The translations under genes were made by a program, and so were the position numbers. Below are positions 35,451 to 44,689 of a stretch of DNA of 64,000 nucleotides, piece by piece; position 1 is the first letter of the stretch; each line of letters opens with the position of its first letter. The DNA is from Diphasiastrum complanatum (lineage: Eukaryota > Streptophyta > Lycopodiopsida > Lycopodiales > Lycopodiaceae). Where the stretch lies: positions 68,455,741-68,519,740 of the forward strand of contig CM055096.1 of the NCBI GenBank assembly GCA_029204225.1. The letters run 5' to 3'. The notes under the pieces were generated by a model. That model was not told where the DNA came from, ran no database searches, and worked only from the letters and a program-made list of their open reading frames with translations.

Positions 35451-36942
35451 ATGGGAACAAAATGTCACTTGCATGTGAACTTAGAGAAGGAGTATTCCAC
35501 AACCAAAGCTGCATGGGGTGTAAATCTAAACTCATACGAAATGGATTGTTGGAGGTTAAAAGGAATGAAAAATATCGATCTATGGGTAAAAGGTGATTTG
35601 TATCCACCTAATCCATTGATCAATATTTCTCCTCAATTTTGTGATGTACATAGTTTGTTGAGGTTCGTTGGTGATGGTGCCAACGGACTTCTTGGCTACT
35701 GTCAAGTTATGGATTCTCAAAGAATCCAAGCTGAAATGCTAGCGAATAGTGCAAACATTCATATTACATACATGAATGAGCAATTAAAATCATTGCAACA
35801 AACAAATCAGACATTGGCTAAAGAGATAACAAACTGAAAATTAGAGCTCACAAGATCTGTCACAAAGTTTGAAGAATTGTAATCTTCAAATGTTAGTCTT
35901 CAAAAGATATTATATGGATTTCAGCGAGAGCGTCTAGTCTCAACGGATGACCAATCAAAAGACAATACTAAAAGGCGCAAACTAGATGTTCTGACACCAG
36001 GTGGTGGTGCTAGTAAAAGACGCAAGAGATTGACGAAAGAATTTTTGAATAACATGGTCGGAGATCATTTCCAAAGCATGAAGCAATTCATGAAGGGTAA
36101 AGGTTTGATGCAAATTGTGGAAAATGAAACGAGTGATTCATTTCGTTTAAAGATTGCAAGAAGACTTGCTACCAGGTTTCAACCGAATCCAAATGTTAGA
36201 GAAATAGTTTATGCATGTGATCAAAGAGGTGTAAGTCGAAAAGGATATAGAGCATTGAAAAAATTTATGAAAAAATCTGATCAAAACGGATTGAAACGAC
36301 ATCAAATATTACCTGCTTACAAATTTCAAACTACAAAGCGAGAATGCAATTCATTTATAGAAAATGAATTAGGTGAATTCTTCCATATTCAGGATACTTT
36401 TAAGATATCTAGCAAGCAAAAGGAATCTATTGTTTGTTTTCATTATAACCAATACAACAATATATTTTTGGATCTAGAAAAGGTCCAAGCAATGATGATA
36501 CAACATTACAATGTCAAAAGAGATGGTGAGTTCGTTTCACAACAATTTCAATTATTATTTTTCTATTTTTCATAAGCAACAATTATTGTATGTTATTTAC
36601 AAAAATTTGGTATTGCAGATATTGGAAGCAAAGCTATATTTGTCATTAAGTTGGATGAAGCGGAGATCGTCAAAGGTCGCAAATTAGAACGTGTCACAAT
36701 CACGTTGATGAACCAAGCATTGCAGGAGTCAACTGGAAGTGAGTCCAATAAATTTAGGTGCAATCCAAAAATCATATATGGTGGATAGCTGCATTCGAAG
36801 TTCATAAAGAGACCCATGATGTGTTGAAGTGGGTATTTGAACGATGCAATATATCCAAGGTAATACAAGCACAAAATGGAGGACAATTGCTAAGTGTTGA
36901 TGGCCAAAATTTTATTGTGGAATGGCACTTAGCTGCCGATTT
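35451..36942 (+). pseudogene. intron-bearing gene, possibly transposase-like, cut by palindromic array
   Basis: One frame runs from ATG 35451 to a consensus donor (GATG|GTGAGT, 36525), broken by a TGA and a TAA near 35836 and 35880. It encodes a coiled segment (MNEQLKSLQQTNQTLAKEIT), two basic nuclear-signal-like clusters (TKRRKLDV, SKRRKRLTKE), then KIARRLATRF and GYRALKKFMKKSD. After the acceptor TTGGTATTGCAG (to 36618) the frame continues IFVIKLDEAEIVKGRKLERV, then a donor GTGAGT at about 36740. An acceptor near 36787 leads to FEVHKETHDVLKWVFERC and FIVEWHLAADLK. The last phrase and the earlier VIKLDEAEI recall a group of uncharacterised DDE-like proteins with KLxxDG and W...ADLK motifs; this is inference. 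The frame stops at the repeat array. Confidence 0.5.
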
Positions 36943-37440
36943 GAAGCCCCCGCGCCCTTGCGTGATTTGCACGCAAGGGCGCAGACAGATTTGAAGCCCC
37001 CGTGCCCTTGCGTGATTTGCACGCAAGGGCACATAATGGGGCCGTTTGACCAAGTCAAACAACCTCTGTCCGCGCCCTTGCGTGCAAATCACGCAAGGAC
37101 GCAGAGTGGTGTCGTTTGGCCAAGTCAAACACCTTCTGTCCGTGCCCTTGCATGCAAATCACACAAGGGCACGGAGGGAGGCCATTTGACCCGGACAAAC
37201 GTCCTCTTTCCTTGCCCTTGCATGCAAATCATGCAAGGGCATGCAGGGGGCCCGTTTGACCCGATCAAACTGCCTCTGTCCGCTCCCTTGTGTGATTTGC
37301 ACGCAAGGGCACGGATTGGGGCCGTTTGACCCGATCAAACGGCCTCCCTCTGCGTCCTTGCATGATTTGCACGCAAGGACGTGGACAGAAGGCGTTTGAC
37401 TTGGTCATCGGCCCCACTCCGCGCCCTTGCGTTCAAATCA
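36943..37440. repeat. 70-bp palindromic repeat array, 7-8 units
   Basis: Stem-loops with 13-bp arms GCGCCCTTGCGTG / CACGCAAGGGCGC and a 5-base loop start at 36952, 37002, 37072, 37142, 37212, 37282, 37352 and 37421. From the second onward they are spaced 70, 70, 70, 70, 70 and 69 bases. Between them lies a second palindrome, GTTTGACC..GGTCAAAC or a variant. Loop orientation flips (ATTTG in units 1, 2, 6, 7; CAAAT in 3, 4, 5, 8), and the last spacer is inverted relative to the others. The array is GC-rich against AT-rich flanks and interrupts the gene ending at 36942. Confidence 0.92.
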
Positions 37441-37595
37441 GCATTTGATATACACTCCGATAAAAAGTTTAAAAAAGCAAAAGCATTCACAGAAAATTGT
37501 ATTTCATCATAAAATGAATTCACACAATAATTCAACAGAGTCCGATGACAAAAATGATATGATATTATTATCTCAAAATTTGGAGTACATCGTTT

Positions 37596-38876
37596 TTAAT
37601 TCCTTTCACGTCTCAGCCTCTTTGCCAACAACATGTCCTTTGGAAGTATAGTAACTCTCTTACAATGGACAACACACAAAAATGAGTCTTCAAACAAATT
37701 TGTGAGATACATTTCTGCTGCCTCTTTAATAGCCGATGCAGCCTCATCCGTAATTTTGAGCCCAAGGGAGAATTCATCCATGATCTTCTTGATCATCTGG
37801 ACAAATGGAGCTCTCGGTATGAGGAATTCCATGGATTTCTGGTATTTTTGAATCTCCTTATGCCAGTTCGAGACTTGGCTCTTCCTTCGGCGACATGGGT
37901 GCGGAGACTGCATCCTTCTGAGGACCTTGCCTTGCCAGGGTGGTGGCGGTGTGGCTGCCCTTCTCCGTGTTGCCGGCTGGCTAGGTCATGCCTCATCTTG
38001 CGTGGGAGGGTCCTGCGGGAGGTCCTGCGGCACCTCTGGTGCTGACTGATCTCGAGGCACCTGGGAGCTTCTGGCTGTGGCTGTGCTTGAGGGATGGTCT
38101 GTGGAAGGCATCGAGGCTTCGAGCGACCTCTCTTTCGATGAACAACTTTAGATTTCGGCCGTTATGTGGGTGTGACATGCTGAGAAGCCTCCCCAATGGC
38201 TTATGTGTTTGGTGTCTGGTCTGAGCCGACGAGCAAGGACATCATGGGCCCCATTACATGCCCTTGCACATGTCTGAGTGATTGTGTCGGAGTGGAGTCC
38301 CCTGAAGCTGCTCCGACTCCTGACGAACCAACAACAAAGCCATCAAGAGGCGCCTGTTCCTGAGGACCCTGATCATCAAAGATCCCAAGGAAATCATTGG
38401 GAATCAGGTCGGAAGCAGCTACCTCACTGTCCAGAAAAGCCTGAGTGGCGTCACGCTGGCTCTGTGTTGGAGAGGGGCTTCCCAGTACTGACCTCACACC
38501 AAAATCATGCAGTAGGACATCGTCTGCTGCTCTGGCCATATGCTGCTCATCCAGAGGTGTTTGTTGCTGCCCCTACTCTTGCCCCTGCTCATCCATTGTC
38601 GCTTGCTACTGCCCAAGCTCCTCCATTGCCACCTACTGTTGCCCCTGCCTGCCCCTGCACCTACTCACAATCCACGGGAACTTGCCCAGGATCATCCATT
38701 GTTGTCTGCTCATCCTGAGTTCTGTCCATATCCTCCGCCACAGGTCCAATGCTGCTACTTATGCTCCTACTACTCCTCGAGTGCCTTTCCCGTACTTCTA
38801 TTGCTTCTAAAGCGGCTTGGTGCAATAACGCTATTTTTCTTGGATTCCGCCTTGTTATTTGTTTCGTACGTGCCAT
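37596..38876 (-). CDS. divergent histone H3 variant with long N-terminal tail (CENH3-like)
   Basis: The minus-strand start at 38876 reads MARTKQITRRNPRK, an H3 N-terminus. The frame is open for 71 codons to GAT|TGTGAGTAG, where a consensus donor GTGAGT (38668-38663) precedes the stop. 38539-38201 is open and acidic (LGIFDDQGPQEQAPLDG). 38160-38050 gives a basic patch (KVVHRKRGRSKPR). From 37985 to 37596 the frame is open: RRRAATPPPPWQG, RRRKSQ, then the histone fold KEIQKYQKSMEFLIPRAPF, IMDEFSLGLKITDEAA, YLTNLFEDSFLCVVH, KRVTILPKDMLLAKRL and a stop. LIPRAPF is like plant CENH3 (canonical H3 has LIRKLPF), but loop 1 has no CENH3-type insertion. The tail would exceed 200 residues. Either the breaks in the tail are introns, or this is a decayed intronless copy. 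The fold itself is intact. Confidence 0.68.
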
Positions 38877-39040
38877 AAACTAGGTCGCCATGCGGATATA
38901 ATAGAGTACTAATGTATAGGAATTGCAATAACGACACTAATTTGCACTTGTGTGAGCATAGCATGATGATATCAACCTATGAAAAACAAAGAAAACTCTC
39001 TGACACTAAGGATGAAATGGAAAATGGGGACCACACACCC

Positions 39041-39049
39041 TTATATAGT
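39041..39049 (-). promoter_or_regulatory. TATA box upstream of the H3 variant
   Basis: Minus-strand ACTATATAAGG lies about 170 bases before the ATG at 38876. A start about 30 bases downstream would leave a ~135-base leader, with one tiny upstream ATG-GCG-ACC-TAG frame just before the H3 start. Confidence 0.45.
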
Positions 39050-39241
39050 GTGCCATTCCAATTATAGCAAGCATTCTAAAAAGATCTCTCGAATGTTCAA
39101 AAATAGTAAAGTAAGAAATATATACACAATGAAATAATTCTATACATTTCCAAAACATGTTATCAACAATTTTTTATAGAAAATGTCTAGTCAAAACATT
39201 TACATTGCAATTGCATACCAAACCAAACCATAGCTAATGCC

Positions 39242-40662
39242 CTAACAGACATGGAAACGATAGAACCAAATCTCTGATGAAATCCCATTGGATAGATCAA
39301 TGTTATTAGTTAAAGCTAGTACATAAATGCAACTCATAGTTGATGTATTTTTATGGTGACCGAATCTAAAAATGATGCGCACTTTTGGTGTTTTTCCGCG
39401 CGTCTCCTGATCTGCAAAACTAGACACCACCATTTCAATATTAAAATTCATTTTATATATGTGTTCAAGAACCATTTACAAATTTAGAAGCACATTTATT
39501 GTTTACACTTACGGTTTGTCCGTTGATAGTGAACAGAAAATTTGTGGGCACATCAGCATATATTAAACCAACCATAGCCCGTACATCTTCCAGACTCCAT
39601 TCACCATTAACACAGACTTCCCACACTTCATCATTTGGCATATGGATGGGTAGTTAAAATTCTTGATGTCTCATCTTTGCATCCAAGCTATCCCATCGAC
39701 CGTGAGCAAACTTGAACCGCCTATAAACGCAACTGAATGAGCACGTTTGGCGTGTAATGTGATATCTTATTGTCATCGTCTCACGACAAATATCACACCT
39801 TATTAAATCACCTTTGTGATCTACATTCCGTGAGTCCCAAGAAGTAAATACATTGTCCAACAATGAGGATTCCGTCACTTTCCATACCCATAATGTATTT
39901 GTTTTTCTAAATGGTATTGTTTTAAATATGGCAACAAATACAACGACAAGCACGCTGACACTAGTGTAAACACGTTTGGATCCGAATGCTGGCTTCATAT
40001 TTATCATAATCTCTTTGACGAGTTGGAATTTTGTCAATTCGATGGTCAATTCATCAACATAAGGCCAATCGTGAGAATCGGTTGTAGGCTCAGAAAGAGG
40101 CAATAATTTGTCAGTCCCAAAGTTTTTCTTTGGAACTTCATACATGTGATCATAAAAGTAAACACCTAGTCCTATGATCGCAGAAGACTTGAGCCCATCA
40201 TATATTAGTACTCCATATTTTGCATGTATTGCAGAGAACTTTCCCGTAATCATAGCTATTTGAAGGAAAAACATCTGCACAAGAGGTAATAGAATGAAGC
40301 AACAATAATTTACAAGTAAAATATCTTTGACATTCAAAGATGTAAGACTTACAATGCGAAAGTATATTTCTATCAGCAATTGCCGTGTCCAACAAAATAT
40401 CTCTATGCATGTAGACGTGCTGCACTCTGGCTAGGTAATCTCCATTGCAATCGACTTTGAATTCATGAATTCTTCCTCTCCAATGGTGCTCTTTGTTGTC
40501 ACGTTTTCTCTTTGCAACCCTATGAATTCCTTTACCAGAGGGTTGCATATATACCCAATCAAGAGTCGAAAATGTTGTAGGCACCCAATGGTCATTGAAG
40601 TCTTTGATTGGTGCAACAACGGAGTTTAATTGAATCTCTGTTCTTGGTTGACTATAAGTCAT
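39242..40662 (-). pseudogene. unrecognised multi-exon gene or relic
   Basis: Minus strand. The ATG at 40662 follows an acceptor-like TTTTCATAG and opens a frame with FSTLDWVYMQPSGKGIHRVA, HHWRGRIHEFKVD and HVYMHRDILLDTAIADRNI, to a donor GTAAGT near 40356. After the acceptor CTCTTGTGCAG (to about 40276), 40275-39654 is open for 200 codons: IHAKYGVLIYDGLKS, GVYFYDHMYEVPKKN, a hydrophobic stretch VSVLVVVFVAIF, and a Cys pair RCDICRE with further Cys. It has a TAA at 39654, then continues NDEVWEVCVNGEWSLEDV to a donor at 39512. A third exon-like part begins near 39413. The exon 1-2 phase does not join cleanly, suggesting a lesion or another splice choice. I do not recognise the family. It could be a transposon gene or a captured host gene. 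Confidence 0.45.
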
Positions 40663-40759
40663 GATCTATGAAAAGACAATGTGTCTAGTCTTGAGTTAGA
40701 GAGTGTATAATATAGTGGAAAGATTGCTATATCAATATGCAGAATGAGAAAAGTGGGAG

Positions 40760-40761
<2 letters not shown>

Positions 40762-40827
<66 letters not shown>
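40762..40827 (-). repeat. (GA)n microsatellite, 66 bp
   Basis: Perfect GA run; read on the minus strand it is a CT tract about 100 bases before the ATG at 40662. CT tracts are common in plant 5' leaders. Confidence 0.95.
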
Positions 40828-40828
<1 letters not shown>

Positions 40829-41069
40829 TGAATATTTTAAATGAGTAGATAAACTAGCCATTAGGTGCGGGTATGTTGGGTCTAGTTAATAGCTATGTGA
40901 AAGGTGTAGTTAGCCTCTCATGTAGAGTTAATGTAGGGTTAATGCTAGAGGTGTACTTAGTGGTCCCACACTTGATTTAATCTACACCATGCAATTTGCC
41001 ATGTCATATGGGCCATTGCTGCTCAATTGTCATTCTTTTATAATCTGAACATTTGTTTGTGTGGAACAT

Positions 41070-41380
41070 CCACGCTTGGATTATCCATGCCAGAAAAATT
41101 TTGAACACGCCTCCGGCCAGTGCATCGGTGTTTTTTTGACACGGTGCCGAAAAATTTATGCATGTGGATTATCTACGCATGGATAATCCATGCAAAATTG
41201 AATTTAGAAAATTTCGGCAACTGTTTGGGAGGGAAGGTTGGCGGCGCCGGAAAGTAGTTTTGGCGTGGATAATCCACGCGTGGATTATCCATGCAAATTT
41301 CAGTTTGTTCACCGGACCAAACCAAAAGTTAAAGATATCCACGCGTGAATATCTTCTGCGTGGATTATTCATGTATTTTT
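41070..41380. repeat. second cluster of GCGTGGAT..ATCCACGC palindromes
   Basis: GCGTGGATAATCCACGC plus half-sites (GGATTATCCATGC, ATGGATAATCCATGC, ATATCCACGCGTG) recur about eight times in both orientations, as at 19.64-19.9 kb. It lies 5' of the unrecognised minus-strand gene. Confidence 0.8.
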
Positions 41381-41399
41381 TTTTTTGCATGTTGATAAT

Positions 41400-42590
41400 G
41401 ACATGAAATTAGTAAATAAATATATTTCTAAAGTGAATTATATTATGATTAGGCTATATATATTTTATTCTAAAGTGAATTATATTATGATGAGGTTTTT
41501 TTTTTTTTTTGCATGTTCATAATGAAATGGAATTAGTTGAATAAATATTTTTCTAAAGTGAATTATATCATGGTGTTCCTAGATGATTGGGATTTTCGAT
41601 GAGGGCGGCCACCTACTTTTATAAGACAGTTGACTCAAGCTACCAAGAGGGTAATTATGCATGATCTAAGGCTTTGATAGCCAGGGATTTAGGGTTTAGG
41701 GTTATGGCACTCTACCCAATCTCATATCCGAGATCATTTGATATGGATTGAGAGCTCATTTTGTACATACTTCGAGAGATTATCAAGAGATGGTGATTTT
41801 GGCAAGTTTGCTCTTTAATGAGGAATTGATGAATGATGAATGTGATATTTTTTGTGTCTAATGAATAGATCTGAATCCGAACAAAGTATTATACTTTCCA
41901 CGTGTGTGACAAAATGTGAAGATCAATTATTTCTAGTTTTATTGTGGTGTTCAAAAGCTCTTGCCAATTAGATGCAAAATAAGTTGAATTGTGTGCTAGT
42001 TTTCTATCTATTAGATATAAGTGAAACCTTTGATGCTTTTTCAAGGTCTTAGTATCCAAATGAGGTTCATAACCTTTGATACCTACTCTATACCGACGTC
42101 TCCTACCTTCTATACCTAACCATCCATGTAAATGTGCTTTGTAATACCCATACTTCTACAGATTATAATTACAATTACAATTTACAACTTTTGGCTTCCA
42201 AATACAATTATGTTTATAATTACATTGCAATGGTTAAATTGGGCCAAACACATATTCCCTGGCGGAAGAAAACGAGTTCCACCGAGTTCGTTTGTTAGCC
42301 TTCTTTTGTCACTTCCTCTTCTTGATGTCCTTGTTGTCATGTTCACTCATGCTTTCATCAGAGGTATGTATTCCCGAACAATGAGTCACAGATTTACCTC
42401 TGCCCTGTGAATTGATCGCAATCAGATTGTATCTCATCGATGGAGATCGTGATGACCAATCCCTGGGCTTTGGTAGGGGAGTAGCCAATTTATAGCGTAA
42501 TGGTTTGAGTAAGAGATTCTGGTTGTCACCTATGATGCCCGATACCGCTCGTGGTGTTTGCTTTGTCAGCATCATTTTGTTCAGCCATTC
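41400..42590. other. no recognisable gene; short TTTAGGG run
   Basis: 41400-41570 repeats AAAGTGAATTATATTATGAT-like phrases three times, with T-runs and GCATGTT(G/C)ATAATGA. 41687-41705 reads ATTTAGGGTTTAGGGTTAT, two plant telomere units (also the telo-box AAACCCTAA on the minus strand). Nothing else was recognised. Confidence 0.5.
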
Positions 42591-42599
42591 AGTGGTGAT

Positions 42600-43160
42600 C
42601 ATGGTATATCGTCTATTTCCGATAATATTGGAACCGTAACGACTCGCATCGCTATTTGGACTCGTGAAAACCCATATGAACCGTAATAAACCGCATTGTA
42701 GAAACCGTGGTATAGGTTGTACGTGTGGAAACCATAATATAAAATTGTAACTTGTCAATTTAGCGAAATAACCAAAGGCTCCGTAATATTCCCTCAAAAA
42801 CCGTAACAACCATCTATGCATAAGACCCCAATATCCTAAATTGTAACAACCGTACTCGTCTATACTCATAAGAACCTAAACCGTAGTCGTCAAATCATAA
42901 AGACCGCAATGTCCAAATCGTAATATCAAACTACAAATAACTGCAACATCCAAACACCAACCACAACAATCACTATGGAGACTTATAACCATCAAGTCGT
43001 ATATCTCGTCATATCGAATTGCAATAATTATCTTCTGGAAGTCATAACCACCGAAAATGCTACACCTCTACTCAGTGATCGTCACAGTGGAAAAATCGTA
43101 TTCGGTTGTTACAATTATGACATATTCACAATCCTACCTACAATCTGTGTGGTTAACTAT
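42600..43160. repeat. cluster of AACCGTAA-like motifs
   Basis: AACCGTAA, AACCGTGG, ACCGCAAT, ATCGTAAT and close variants recur about fifteen times over ~550 bases. No coding content; probably LTR or transposon-terminal sequence next to the gypsy relic. Confidence 0.5.
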
Positions 43161-43654
43161 TTTCAACTCAAATGACTCATAACTCTTCTACAATGCGTGT
43201 AATTTATATTTATGTAATTTAGTGTGAATAGTTTTGTTATCATTACATAGTATTGCTATTCTCAAATCCAAATCCCATGAACTTTTCTCATTGGAAAGAA
43301 TACTATCATTATTGTTGTAAGCATTCCTACCTATATGTAATGAGTCACATCTCTTACTTGACCAATTATCCATTTTTCAATATATTCTGATATTCCAAGT
43401 GTTATACAAAGAGCTTGAATAGAAGAACTTTTACAATCCATTTATACATTGGTTCTCCAACCGCGTAGGGCAATTAGTAACCCATACAAGGCGAATATTA
43501 CTATGCAAAACTAAAAGAAAACATTCAGTCCAAGTATCTGGTAATCGTTGTTCCAGATCCCAAAGTCTCTCAACGGTGTTGCAGGCTACTGTCTTTCCAA
43601 ATGCTAATCCCCCAACTTTTGCATGTCTTGCCACTGAACCCATCTAGATAACTG

Positions 43655-44560
43655 TAGAGTTTATAGTCCATCGACTTCATCCAAAATTTGCTCTGTGAGT
43701 GGAAGCGGAAAATGATCCTTAATAGTGAAGGAATTCAACTTGTGGTAATCCACACACCCCCGCAAATTGTCATTCTTCTTAGGCACAATCACTATAGGAC
43801 TTAACCAAGGTGTATAATCAATAGCATAAATGAAACCCACCTTGACTAATTTCTCAATCTTTGCTAGAACACGGTCTAACATCAATTGTATGCTCATAGA
43901 CCTCCTTGGGGACTCCTCACAAGTCATCAAGACCCCTTTGTATTTCTTAAATAACTTCGTTGCTTTCACAATAAATTTTGAAGTATGATTAGGACCTATA
44001 GATATATATTTGGGTTGTTCTTTTGTTCCCAAATTAATTTTCAATTTTCTCCCATGCGATTTGAGTCGGGTGCGACCGCGCTGGTTCCTCCTTAGATCTA
44101 CGAGACTCCTCAATCAGATCTGAAAACTTCTTCAGTCTCTGATCTTGCAACTCAATTTCCTCGTCTGAATTCTCCATCAAGGCCCCTTTGGCTATGTTAC
44201 ACGTGTCAATGTCAACTACAAAAAGATTAATCACACTTGACAAGTGTGCTTCTCCCACTGGTATGTAATCTTGAAACAAACTTGTCAATTGCAAATCCTC
44301 TTCAGATTCCTCTGTCATTGGTTGGAACGGCAACTCCTAAACCATCTCTACTCCCACCGGTCGAACTATAGAATCCAACCTCCCTTGATGTGTTTGTAAC
44401 TGAATCTTTTTGCCTTCTGCAGGAATTGTCACTATGCCAGTTGCCCAGTCATGTACTGTTATAGCAGCTCACAACCAAGGCCAGCCTAACATAACCAGAT
44501 AGACATCCATGTCCGTGGGTATTCTCATAAGGACAAACTTTAAGAGGAAATATAGACAAG
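43655..44560 (-). pseudogene. Ty3/gypsy protease end and reverse transcriptase start
   Basis: Minus strand. 44530-44420 gives LGWPWLxAAITVHDWATG (usually LLGRPWL). 44333-44034 is the linker with LQDQRLKKFSDLIEESRRS. After a frameshift, 44000-43661 holds the reverse transcriptase N-terminus: KIEKLVKVGFIYAIDYTPWL, SPIVIVPKKNDNLRGCVDYH, FPLPLTEQILDEVDG. The catalytic YxDD part is absent. Sequence downstream (43643-43431) is open but unrecognised. The layout is that of plant gypsy pol, not of a caulimovirus. Confidence 0.82.
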
Positions 44561-44689
44561 AATCTTTTGAATTTCTTTAATTGGAGAATCACGTGTATGG
44601 TTAGCTATGCATATGACTAAATTGCTCTTATGTAGTGTGAGTATATCTCCACAAAATTCAAGGATTTCTGCAAGGCCAACAAAATACAT

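Noticed and set aside
36943-37440. CRISPR-like array
   Set aside because: Repeats and spacers are both palindromic and both conserved, spacers are not unique, and the context is plant nuclear DNA.
43655-44560. Integrated plant pararetrovirus
   Set aside because: The LGxPWL protease end followed by a gypsy-type linker and reverse transcriptase, without movement or coat protein motifs, points to a Ty3/gypsy element.
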